64,000 nucleotides of DNA from Pseudomonadota bacterium (GTDB lineage Bacteria; Pseudomonadota; Alphaproteobacteria; Rhizobiales; Beijerinckiaceae), in NCBI GenBank assembly GCA_021781815.1, contig JAJXWB010000001.1, positions 1 through 64,000 on the forward strand, in the 5' to 3' direction. This document shows positions 35,832 through 43,108 of this stretch, piece by piece (the first letter of the stretch is position 1; each line of letters opens with the position of its first letter). The notes under the pieces were generated by a model, which did not search any database, was not told the origin of the DNA, and saw nothing but the letters and a program-made list of their open reading frames with translations. Both the position numbers and the translations under genes were made by a program.

Positions 35832-37076
35832 CTACGCCGCCCTCAGCCACTTCCGGGGATCGGATGCGGACGAATTCTTCTCCTGCGCCAGCGCCGCGAC
35901 AAGATCGGCCATCGACTTCAGATTGTGGATCGGTCGAAATTCGTCGACATTCGGCAACATGGCGCGCACGCCTGACGCCTTGGCCTGAAATTCCGAATAG
36001 CGCAGCAGCGGATTGACCCAGATGAGCCGGCGGCAGGACTTGTGCAGGCGCTCCATCTCCGCCTCGAGCCGGTCGAGCCGGTCGCGCTCCAGCCCATCCG
36101 TGAACAGCACGCAAATCGCGCCCTGGCCCAGCACGCGCCGCGACCATTCGCGATTAAAGGCGTGCAGCGATGCGCCGATGCGCGTCCCGCCCGACCAGTC
36201 CTTCACGTCGACGGAGCATTCGCCGAGCGCTTCATCCACGTCCTTTTGCCGCAGCGCGCGCGTCACGTTGGTCAGCCGCGTTCCAAAAAGAAAGGTGTGC
36301 ACGCGCCGGCGCTGCTCGGTCAGTTGATGCAGAAAATGCAGGAATACGCGCGTGTAGTCGCTCATCGAACCGGAAATGTCGCAGATCGCGACAATCGGCG
36401 CGTAGCGCTCGGCATGCTTGCGGAACGCGAATTCGATGCCCGCGCCACCCGCGCGAAGCGAATTGCGGAAGGTCCCGCGGGGGTCGATTCGACCGCCGTG
36501 GATGTCGGGTTTCCAGCGGCGCAGCCGCATCTGCTCCGAGGGCATCCGCAGGCGGGAAATCGCCGCGCGGGCGGCGGCGATTTCATCCGCGGTCATTTGC
36601 GCAAAATCCTTGGTCTGCAGCACTTCCGACATCGACATGGTGAAGCGCGCGTCAACCTCTACCTGCTCTTTCGGCTTTTCTTCCGCCCGGTTCTTGTAAA
36701 GCGCGTCGGCGACGCGCGCCGCGCCGGCGTCGGGTTTCTTCGGCTCGCTGTTGTCGACCGCCATCGGCGACATCAACGCGATCAGTTTTTCCGTGAAGCC
36801 GCGCTTGCGCCAGAAGATCCGGAACGCCTGATCGAAGATGATCGTGTGCTCGTGCTTTTTGACCAGCACCGCATGCAGCGTTGCGTAGAAATCCTCGCGC
36901 GTCCCGATTCCGGCCGCCTCGACCGCCTCGATCGCGTCGATCACGCTGCGCGGCCCGACCGGCAATCCCGCATCCCGCAACGCCCGCGCGAAATAGAGGA
37001 TGTTGTCGGCGAGCTTTCCCGTGGCCGCCGGGGCAGAGGCGGCGAACGGGTTTGAAACGTGTTCGGAAGTTTGCAC
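35832..37076 (-). CDS. CoxE-like von Willebrand factor A protein
   Basis: This 414-residue protein has the CoxE layout: a helical N-terminal half and a C-terminal VWA domain with the metal site DISGSMS (Asp233, Ser235, Ser237) and later FTDGLERD. CoxE works with the MoxR-type ATPase CoxD to assemble the Cu-S-Mo or similar centre in CO-dehydrogenase-family enzymes. It lies between coxD and the xdhC genes, in the standard order. Confidence 0.87.
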   Translation of the reverse strand: MQTSEHVSNPFAASAPAATGKLADNILYFARALRDAGLPVGPRSVIDAIEAVEAAGIGTREDFYATLHAVLVKKHEHTIIFDQAFRIFWRKRGFTEKLIALMSPMAVDNSEPKKPDAGAARVADALYKNRAEEKPKEQVEVDARFTMSMSEVLQTKDFAQMTADEIAAARAAISRLRMPSEQMRLRRWKPDIHGGRIDPRGTFRNSLRAGGAGIEFAFRKHAERYAPIVAICDISGSMSDYTRVFLHFLHQLTEQRRRVHTFLFGTRLTNVTRALRQKDVDEALGECSVDVKDWSGGTRIGASLHAFNREWSRRVLGQGAICVLFTDGLERDRLDRLEAEMERLHKSCRRLIWVNPLLRYSEFQAKASGVRAMLPNVDEFRPIHNLKSMADLVAALAQEKNSSASDPRKWLRAA

Positions 37077-37116
37077 CTGTTTCCGTTCCCTGTCCCATCC
37101 CCTTGCGGGGAGGAAA

Positions 37117-38058
37117 TCACACCCGCGCCTTCATATCCGCCGCGACCTCGTTCACCAGTTCCGTCACCTTGGCGCCATCGATACGGGCGATGTCGTCCTG
37201 ATATTTGAGCAATACGCCCAGCGTATCGGAGACGACGGCCGGATCGAGCGCCACGGCGTCGAGTTCTGTCAGCGCCGATGCCCAATCCAGCGTTTCCGCC
37301 ACGCCCGGCGACTTGAACAGATCAAGCTTGCGCAGCTTCTGCACGAACAGCACGAGAGCTTCGGTCAGCTTCTGCGGCGCCTCGGGGGCGCGCGCGCGTA
37401 CGATCTCGATCTCGCGAGTCGCATCAGGATAGTCGACCCAGTGATAGAGGCAGCGCCGCTTCAGCGCGTCGTGAATTTCCCGCGTGCGGTTCGACGTGAT
37501 GATCACGATCGGCGGATGGTCGGCCTTGATCGTGCCCAACTCGGGAATGGTGATCTGAAAATCCGACAGGATTTCCAGCAGAAACGCCTCGAAGGCCTCG
37601 TCAGTGCGGTCGAGTTCGTCGATCAGCAGGACGGGCGGGCCTTCCACCGCGGGCTCCAGCGCCTTGAGAAGCGGACGCTCGATCAGATAGCGGCGCGAGA
37701 AGATGTCGTGCTCGATCTGTGTTCGGTCATTTTCGCCGGCGGCTTCCGCCAGCCTGATCGCCATCATCTGCTGGGCGTAGTTCCATTCGTAGACCGCAGC
37801 GGCCGCATCCAGCCCCTCATAGCATTGCAGGCGGATCAGCTTGCGTCCGAGCGTCTGCGCCAGCACTTTGGCGATCTCGGTCTTGCCGACGCCCGCCTCG
37901 CCTTCGAGGAACAGGGGCCGCCCGAGCCGCAGCGCCAGAAACAGGACGGTCGCCAGCGATCGGTCCGCGACGTAACTCGCCGATCGCAGCAGGGCTAGTG
38001 TCGACTCGATCGAGTCTGGCGTCGCCGCTGTTCCGTCCGGCCGGACATTTTCCTGCAT
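37117..38058 (-). CDS. CoxD-like MoxR AAA+ ATPase
   Basis: This 313-residue ATPase has Walker A EGEAGVGKT (about 52-60), Walker B VLLIDELDR (about 142-150), the sensor ITSNRTREIHDALKRR and an arginine finger. It is the MoxR-group partner of the VWA protein encoded 40 bases downstream. In Oligotropha, CoxD helps to unfold apo-CO dehydrogenase for metal insertion. It is the first gene of a six-gene leftward operon. The ATG at 38058 gives the normal start; upstream codons overlap the divergent gene's promoter. Confidence 0.88.
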   Translation of the reverse strand: MQENVRPDGTAATPDSIESTLALLRSASYVADRSLATVLFLALRLGRPLFLEGEAGVGKTEIAKVLAQTLGRKLIRLQCYEGLDAAAAVYEWNYAQQMMAIRLAEAAGENDRTQIEHDIFSRRYLIERPLLKALEPAVEGPPVLLIDELDRTDEAFEAFLLEILSDFQITIPELGTIKADHPPIVIITSNRTREIHDALKRRCLYHWVDYPDATREIEIVRARAPEAPQKLTEALVLFVQKLRKLDLFKSPGVAETLDWASALTELDAVALDPAVVSDTLGVLLKYQDDIARIDGAKVTELVNEVAADMKARV

Positions 38059-38212
38059 GATCCCGCGTCGCTCCAATATCTGCGGCCCCCAATATAGGGC
38101 ATCGTCGCTCACAAGGCAGTGGACTAAAGCACGTCCTGCCCTGCGCGCGCCACTTGCGGCGCGCGGGGCAAAGGCTAGTCTCCCTCCCAGGCGAGATGCG
38201 CGGAGCAATGCC

Positions 38213-39331
38213 ATGGCTGACATGAACATCGGCGACGAAATCTTCAATGTCGAGGTCGAGGGGCCGGATGGGGCGCCGGTCCTGATCCTTTCCAACTCGC
38301 TCGGGTCCAACCTGCACATGTGGGATCCGCAAATTCCGGAATTGACGAAGCACTTCCGGGTCGTGCGGTACGACTCGCGAGGGCACGGGAAAAGCGCCGC
38401 GCCGGAAGGCCCCTACTCCCTGGAGCAACTCGGGCGGGACGCTCTGGCGATCCTCGATGCGCTCGGCGTCGAGAAGGCGTCGTGGATGGGCCTGTCCAAG
38501 GGCGGCGCGCTCGGGCAATGGCTGCTCGTCCACGCGCCCTCGCGCATCGAGCGAGCGGTTCTGGCCAACACCGCCGCGAAATTCGGAACGCCCGACGTCT
38601 GGAACGAGCGCCTGCGCGTGGTGCGCGAGCACGGCCTCAACGGCCTCGTCGAGGGCGTCATCGACCGCTGGTTCACGAAGGACTTTCAGGGGCGCGATCC
38701 GGACGCCGTCGCGCGCATCCGGGAATCGTTCATCGCGACGCCCGCCGTCGGCTACGCCGCCTGCATGTCGGCGCTGCGCGACGTCGATCTGCGTGAGGCC
38801 ATCCGCGGCGTAAAGGCGCCGGTGCTGGTCATCGTCGGCCGCCACGATCCGGCGACGCCGCCGGAAGCCGGCCGTGAAATCGCCGCGTCCATCCCCGGCG
38901 CGCGGCTCGTCGAGTTGAACGCCGCCCATCTCTCGAACATCGAGGACGCCGAGGCGTTCAACCAGGCCGTGATCGACTTCCTGACGGCGCCCGCGGCCCG
39001 CACGCGCCCCGCATCCTTCCCGCACCGCCGGCCGAAGAAGGCGGCGAAGAACAAGGCGGCGCGCCCCACCCCGCGCGCGACGAAGAAGGCCGCCGGCAAG
39101 AGCGCCGCAAAAACGGGGAAAAAGGCGACGAAAAAGAAGGCCAGGACGGCGGCCGGGAAGGGAACGGGGAAGGCAGTAAAGCGGGCCGCCAAAAAGAGCG
39201 CGAACAAAGCGGTCCGCAAGCCCGCCAAGTCAGCCGCCGGGAAGGCGCCGGCGAAAGGCGCGAAAAAGACCGCCAGAAAAGGCGCGAAGAAAGCGACGGG
39301 AAAGGCCGCGAAGAAGAGCAGGCGGCGCTGA
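38213..39331 (+). CDS. 3-Oxoadipate enol-lactonase-like hydrolase with histone-H1-like tail
   Basis: This 372-residue protein is an alpha/beta hydrolase of PcaD type (about 1-260): LSNSLGSNLHMWD oxyanion region, nucleophile Ser95 in GLSKG, Asp212 in GRHDP and His239 in AAHLSN. After LTAPAA it continues for about 110 residues made almost wholly of Lys, Ala, Gly, Thr and Arg in AAKK/KKAT-type repeats, like bacterial histone-H1-like proteins. The frame is uninterrupted and GC-rich. The tail should bind nucleic acid or another polyanion. No other protocatechuate genes are nearby, so the lactonase substrate is uncertain. Confidence 0.85.
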   Translation: MADMNIGDEIFNVEVEGPDGAPVLILSNSLGSNLHMWDPQIPELTKHFRVVRYDSRGHGKSAAPEGPYSLEQLGRDALAILDALGVEKASWMGLSKGGALGQWLLVHAPSRIERAVLANTAAKFGTPDVWNERLRVVREHGLNGLVEGVIDRWFTKDFQGRDPDAVARIRESFIATPAVGYAACMSALRDVDLREAIRGVKAPVLVIVGRHDPATPPEAGREIAASIPGARLVELNAAHLSNIEDAEAFNQAVIDFLTAPAARTRPASFPHRRPKKAAKNKAARPTPRATKKAAGKSAAKTGKKATKKKARTAAGKGTGKAVKRAAKKSANKAVRKPAKSAAGKAPAKGAKKTARKGAKKATGKAAKKSRRR

Positions 39332-39527
39332 GGATATGGGTCGAGGTGCGAAGTTGCGTTTGATGACGGCGGGTAGTTGTAGTTCCGAATTGCAGCGGCA
39401 GGCCGCATCCAAGCAAACAACCTGCCATCGCAATGACATGTTGAATTCCGGCAATTGATATGCTGTCCCCGTAATTCTCCAGCTCTTTGCTGGCAGGTTC
39501 CATTACACAAAATCCTGTTGGCGAGAG
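39332..39527. other. Gap at the left edge of the accessory region
   Basis: This 196-base gap has lower GC content than its neighbours and no recognised gene. It separates the histone-tailed hydrolase from the DUF1634 stop, so it lies at the 3' ends of two convergent genes. No terminator hairpin stood out. It may carry debris of an old insertion, which cannot be shown here. Confidence 0.3.
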
Positions 39528-39863
39528 TTAGATGGCTGAAAGAAATCCCGCCGCCATGATCGCCAGAACAAGTGCTGAAATCGCGGTGTAGACAGTGTCC
39601 CGTTCTCGCGCGAACAGGAAGAGCATAAGAGCCACGCGCAAAACTGGCAGAAAAATGAACAGGGCGACGCCGATCTTCATCAGAGCGACGCCGCTCACAC
39701 CAAACGGAATCGTTCCGGTCATGGGGCGAAGCCATAGCACTGCCAGGCCGGCTCCAATGGTGGCTGAGGCCAGCCAAGTACCGTGGCGCAGGAGTGCGGC
39801 AATGACGCGCCCCTGGATCTCGCGAATGTCCTTGTCGTCGTTCAAGCCTGCGACGTCGGTCAT
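39528..39863 (-). CDS. DUF1634 membrane protein
   Basis: This 111-residue protein has three hydrophobic segments (about 25-45, 55-80 and 90-110) and matches DUF1634, a family that commonly lies beside a TauE/SafE permease. Its ATG overlaps the permease stop as ATGA. It may form a complex with the permease. Function is unproven. Confidence 0.8.
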   Translation of the reverse strand: MTDVAGLNDDKDIREIQGRVIAALLRHGTWLASATIGAGLAVLWLRPMTGTIPFGVSGVALMKIGVALFIFLPVLRVALMLFLFARERDTVYTAISALVLAIMAAGFLSAI

Positions 39864-40717
39864 GTTTTGAGATGCGCCTGGAAACCGCCCAGGGCCATTC
39901 CAATGGCGAGAAGGACGAGGACGATCACGAAGATGTTGCGGAGCTTGTCGCCGGAAAGACCCGTCAGCATGCGCGCGCCTACTATCGCTCCCACGACGGA
40001 GCCGAGCGCGACCGGGCCGGCGATCGCAGTGTTTATGTCGCCGCGAACGAAATAGGCGCCGGCACTCGCAGCCGCTGTAACTCCGATCATGAAGTTGGAT
40101 GTTGCGGAAGAAACCTTGATTGGAAGCCGCAGCGCCGTGTCCATCGCCGGGATCTTCAGCACGCCGCTGCCGATCCCCAACAGCGCCGAGACAAGTCCCG
40201 CCCCATACATCAACGACAAGCCAATCGGGACCGAGCCGACGATATAGGGCGCGGCGCCTCTCGCCTCGTCGGGAACGGAGGCATGCAGGCGCAGCATCGT
40301 CGCCCAGCTTCGGGACACCCGCTCCGTCGTTGGAGCCATCTCACGACGACGCAAGAGCATTTGCCGCGCCGAGACAACGAGAATGGCCGCGAACAGCCAG
40401 TACAGATAAGAGGTCGGAATGATCCCGACGAGGAAGACCCCTGAGAGAGCGCCCAACGTCGTCGCAGTCTCCAGGACAATGGCCAGCCGGATATTGGTCA
40501 GCCGTTCTTTCAAGAGCGGCGAAGCGCTGCTGCAGGAGCACGCGATCACCGACACCAGGCTCGCGCCGATCGCCGTATGGATACTGACGCCAAACAAAAA
40601 GACGAGGATCGGCACGATGAAAATGCCGCTCGCCATGCCCAATATGCCGCCGAACGCGCTTGCTCCACAAGCTGCAATGGATAACCAGACTGTCTCAACT
40701 CCACCCATGTCGGACAT
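39860..40717 (-). CDS. TauE/SafE family permease of the GntR operon
   Basis: This 285-residue inner-membrane protein has the TauE/SafE signature GGILGMASGIFIVPILVFLFG (about 23-43) and the second-half GIGSGVLKIPAMDTAL. About eight hydrophobic segments are seen. It differs strongly from the permease at 9.7 kb. Its gene starts 10 bases after the gntR stop and overlaps DUF1634, so the three form one operon. The substrate may be a sulfonate, sulfite or organic acid; context gives no proof. An ATG 9 bases downstream is an alternative start. Confidence 0.85.
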   Translation of the reverse strand: MSDMGGVETVWLSIAACGASAFGGILGMASGIFIVPILVFLFGVSIHTAIGASLVSVIACSCSSASPLLKERLTNIRLAIVLETATTLGALSGVFLVGIIPTSYLYWLFAAILVVSARQMLLRRREMAPTTERVSRSWATMLRLHASVPDEARGAAPYIVGSVPIGLSLMYGAGLVSALLGIGSGVLKIPAMDTALRLPIKVSSATSNFMIGVTAAASAGAYFVRGDINTAIAGPVALGSVVGAIVGARMLTGLSGDKLRNIFVIVLVLLAIGMALGGFQAHLKT

Positions 40718-40726
40718 CCCATCCGA

Positions 40727-41470
40727 TCACGGCTTCTGCCGCGGCCGACGCGACAGGCGGGTGACAAACTTGATGAGGTCGGCCCGGTAGTGGAGCTTTT
40801 CATAGTCTATTGGCCTGGGGCCATCGCAATACGATGTGCGCTCGATCAAGAAGATCGGGCTTCCGGGCGCAATTCCGAGCGCGTGCGCGACATGTTCATT
40901 CGCCGTGACAGCCTCGAGCTGATATTGCGCCTCGACAAGTGGCAAGGCGTATTTGTCCTCCAGCAACGAAAAGATCGGCTCTGCTTCGAGATCGTGGCTT
41001 CCGATCTTCTCCCCTATGTCCAAGGGCAAGTAGGTTTCATCGAACGACATGGCGATCCCGTCGGCCAGACGGATCCGCTCGATGCGATAAACTTGCGTCC
41101 CTACGGAAACGCCCAACTGCGCTGCGACCGCATCGCTGGCAGCAACGGGCCGTTTGTCCAGCAGCCTCGCCGTTGGGGTCCGCCCCAGGGCGACCATGTC
41201 TTCCACAAAGCCGCTCAATTCGGTCAATTCCTGGCGAATCTTCGGCTCGGCAACGAATGTACCTTTGCCGCGGCGAATCTCGACCAGCCCACGCGCGACC
41301 AGATTTTCAACGGCCTTTCGGACCGTTGTTCGGCTGACGCCAAACCTCGCGGTCAAGTTGTCCTCCGGGGGGAGTTGGGAACCAGCGATGAGGACGGCGC
41401 GGGCGATATCCGAGGCCAAAGTTGCCTCGACTTTCGCATAAAGGGGCGCATGGCTAGCTTCGGTGGTCAC
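40727..41470 (-). CDS. GntR/HutC-family transcriptional regulator
   Basis: This 247-residue regulator has an N-terminal winged helix (about 8-75, LTARFGVSRTTVRKAVENLVARGLVEIRRGKGTFV) and a C-terminal UTRA ligand domain (about 95-235) as in HutC-type GntR proteins. The start is a GTG placed about seven bases after a -10 box, with no ribosome site, so the mRNA is probably leaderless. It is the first gene of the GntR-TauE-DUF1634 operon. A palindromic site in its own promoter implies autoregulation. The ligand is unknown. Confidence 0.9.
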   Translation of the reverse strand: MTTEASHAPLYAKVEATLASDIARAVLIAGSQLPPEDNLTARFGVSRTTVRKAVENLVARGLVEIRRGKGTFVAEPKIRQELTELSGFVEDMVALGRTPTARLLDKRPVAASDAVAAQLGVSVGTQVYRIERIRLADGIAMSFDETYLPLDIGEKIGSHDLEAEPIFSLLEDKYALPLVEAQYQLEAVTANEHVAHALGIAPGSPIFLIERTSYCDGPRPIDYEKLHYRADLIKFVTRLSRRPRQKP

Positions 41471-41505
41471 CAGGAGATAATGACGTCATGATGTCATATT
41501 GTCAA
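41470..41505 (-). promoter_or_regulatory. gntR promoter with operator in the spacer and leaderless GTG start
   Basis: Reading leftward, TTGACA (41505-41500) is followed by a 17-base spacer and CATTAT (41482-41477); the GTG start codon begins at 41470, where transcription should begin. The plus-strand stretch 41480-41497, ATGACGTCATGATGTCAT, holds the perfect palindrome ATGACGTCAT joined to the near-palindrome ATGATGTCAT and fills most of the spacer. Binding there would block RNA polymerase. Confidence 0.7.
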
Positions 41506-41539
41506 GGATCGAATGCCCGGGACGCCCTAGCTTGCCTTC

Positions 41540-41702
41540 TAGAGCGTTTTCCAATCTTTCTGAATCGATTGGGATTCCCAAATCAGCGCGTCTCTGATTC
41601 AAACTGCATGCTGGCGAAGGAGGCCGGCATGCATGTCCAAGCCCCTCTCGCTCGATCTGCGTGAACGCGTTGTTGCATCCGTTTCGGGCGGCATGTCCCG
41701 CC
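41540..41702 (+). mobile_element. IS630-family left-end remnant with transposase N-terminus
   Basis: The fragment starts with TAGAGCGTTTTCC, the mirror image of the IS630 end at 115-127. An ATG at 41633, after GGAGG, encodes MSKPLSLDLRERVVASVSGG and then MSRR, the normal IS630 transposase start. The frame then runs into an unrelated iteron sequence at 41703, so everything past ~24 codons is lost. It cannot be active. Confidence 0.8.
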
Positions 41703-41747
41703 GGAGTTACGGTGACGAGTTACGGAGTTACGGTGGGAGTTACGGTG
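41703..41747 (+). repeat. Cluster of 12-bp iterons GGAGTTACGGTG
   Basis: GGAGTTACGGTG occurs at 41703-41714 and as two exact head-to-tail copies at 41724-41735 and 41736-41747, with a partial copy (GAGTTACGG) at 41717-41725. Another full copy starts the second duplicated unit at 42061. The right arm of the hairpin carries degenerate reverse copies at 41818-41840. This looks like multiple binding sites at the end of a mobile element. Confidence 0.7.
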
Positions 41748-41829
41748 ACATGATACCAATTGCATAATTATCTCGCCCGCGACCCCGGCGATGGGATCGG
41801 TACAATTGGTATCATGTCACCGCAACACC
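41736..41829. repeat. MITE-like hairpin element, copy 1
   Basis: A 20-bp perfect inverted repeat, CGGTGACATGATACCAATTG (41743-41762) and its reverse complement (41803-41822), encloses a 40-base loop. With the flanking iterons the arms extend to 41736 and 41829 with only a few mismatches. It encodes nothing credible. The element family was not recognised. Confidence 0.8.
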
Positions 41830-41847
41830 GCCGCAACACCCGCCGCG

Positions 41848-42060
41848 TCATCTCTGCAATCGCAGTCCCCGCGCCTGCTGGATCGCCGATTGGAATGCCT
41901 CGGCGTCGAGATAACCGCTGGCCTTGAGCGGTCCGATCAGGAAATTCGGGACGCCCTCGAAGCCGAGCGCGCGCGCCTGCGCGATATTGCGCCGGATGAG
42001 GGTGTCGATGTCCCCGCCGTGCTTGTCGAGATCTTTCTTCAACCGCGGCATGTCGACGCC
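41848..42060 (-). pseudogene. Duplicated 3' end of the dsbA-like gene
   Basis: This fragment encodes the last ~71 residues of the DsbA-family protein (from VDMPRLKKDLDKHGGDID to the end QARGLRLQR) with the same stop codon. Upstream it breaks abruptly into the second hairpin at 42061, so signal peptide and CxxC active site are absent. A frame through the hairpin could start translation, giving an 80-residue product with no likely function. Confidence 0.88.
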
Positions 42061-42154
42061 GGAGTTACGGTGACATGATACCAATTGCATAATTATCTCG
42101 CCCGCGACCCCGGCGATGGGATCGGTACAATTGGTATCATGTCACCGCAACACC
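42061..42154. repeat. MITE-like hairpin element, copy 2
   Basis: This is the same hairpin as at 41736-41829, shifted by 325 bases and identical in both arms and loop. It begins 19 bases past the stop of the intact dsbA-like gene, so it could act as its transcript-end hairpin. It directly abuts the broken 5' end of the dsbA fragment. Confidence 0.8.
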
Positions 42155-42172
42155 GCCGCAACACCCGCCGCG

Positions 42173-42802
42173 TCATCTCTGCAATCGCATTCCCCGCGCC
42201 TGCTGGATCGCCGATTGGAATGCCTCGGCGTCGAGATAGCCGCTGGCCTTGAGCGGTCCGATCAGGAAATTCGGTACGCCCTCGAAGCCGAGCGCGCGCG
42301 CCTGCGCGATATTGCGCCGGATGAGGGTGTCGATGTCCCCGCCGTGCTTGTCGAGATCTTCCTTCAACCGCGGCATGTCGACGCCGGACGTCTGGATGGC
42401 CTCCTCCATGAAGGACTGCGGATTTCTCTTGCCGGAAACCCGCATCAGGGCCGCGTGGATCCGGTCGTAGGCGCCCTGATATTTCGCGGCCAGGGCCATT
42501 CTGGCGCCATAGACGGAAGCTTCGGTGAGAACCGGGCAGTCCTTGTAGACCAAACGGATATTGCCGTCGGCGGCGATGGCCCGATCGAGTTCCGGGGCGG
42601 ATTTCTTGCAATATTGGCAATTGTAATCGAGGAAGGCGACGATGGCGATGTCGCCCCTGGGGTTCCCCCCCGTCGGGGCGTCGGGATCGTTGACGATCGA
42701 ATCGAGCGTCATCATCTGCGCCGCGGATTTCGTACTCCAGCCGGCGCCGAGACCGCAAAGCGCCGCTGTCGCAATGGTTTTCAAAAAAAATCTTCGTTGC
42801 AA
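42173..42802 (-). CDS. DsbA-family thiol-disulfide protein with Tat-like signal
   Basis: This 209-residue protein has an N-terminal QRRFFLKT twin-arginine-type signal (about 1-29) and a thioredoxin-fold DsbA/Com1-like domain. The active site is CQYC (C62, C65) and the cis-proline loop is GVPNFLIG near 175-182. It should act as a periplasmic disulfide oxidase or reductase. Com1-like members are about this size. It is leftward, with its 3' end duplicated next to it, and stands next to another Tat-signal gene. Confidence 0.87.
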   Translation of the reverse strand: MQRRFFLKTIATAALCGLGAGWSTKSAAQMMTLDSIVNDPDAPTGGNPRGDIAIVAFLDYNCQYCKKSAPELDRAIAADGNIRLVYKDCPVLTEASVYGARMALAAKYQGAYDRIHAALMRVSGKRNPQSFMEEAIQTSGVDMPRLKEDLDKHGGDIDTLIRRNIAQARALGFEGVPNFLIGPLKASGYLDAEAFQSAIQQARGMRLQR

Positions 42803-43108
42803 ATGCGTCCCCTGTCTTCAAGGGCCGACGAAACCAGAACTGCTCCGCGGCGCAGTCGTTTTCTCGCCGAGACGCCGGCAAAGCGCAACGTCAGGAACAG
42901 GCCAAAGATCCGCTCAATTGCGGCGGCGCGCCAATTGCCGATTTCCCGCCTCGCTCTCGCGCGCGCAACTGGACCGCCCTGCTCGGCTGATCGACGGTCC
43001 GAAAGACGCCAGCGCCGTCCCCGGCCTGTTCACGCGGTTCGTTTCATGCCGCCGTTGCGGCGCGATCGCCGGGGCGCCCGCCCCGGCGGACTGAAGGCGC
43101 GGATCGGA
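42803..43108. other. Gap between two leftward genes
   Basis: This 306-base stretch lies between the binding-protein stop at 43109 and the dsbA-like start. It should hold the dsbA-like promoter. It is GC-rich, and no clear promoter, terminator, RNA gene or small gene was recognised. Rightward frames across it are long but antisense to the genes on both sides. Confidence 0.35.

Larger units (their letters stand above)
41736..42060. repeat. First copy of a 325-bp tandem duplication
   Basis: 41736-42060 and 42061-42385 are head-to-tail copies. Each unit contains the hairpin element and the last ~70 codons of the dsbA-like gene. The hairpin parts are identical, while the coding parts differ by about five substitutions in the portion compared (for example AGTCC/ATTCC, ATAACC/ATAGCC, GGGAC/GGTAC). 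The copies are therefore not newborn. Confidence 0.88.

Noticed and set aside
38958-39503. Leftward 181-codon frame antisense to the histone-like tail
   Set aside because: It mirrors the Lys/Ala-rich tail as Arg/Ser/Pro-rich sequence and has no recognisable domain; the rightward frame has a complete hydrolase in front of it.
41703-42154. CRISPR-like array suggested by short repeats
   Set aside because: The repeats are 12 bases long and adjacent without spacers, and the larger 325-bp unit contains gene sequence; no cas genes are present.
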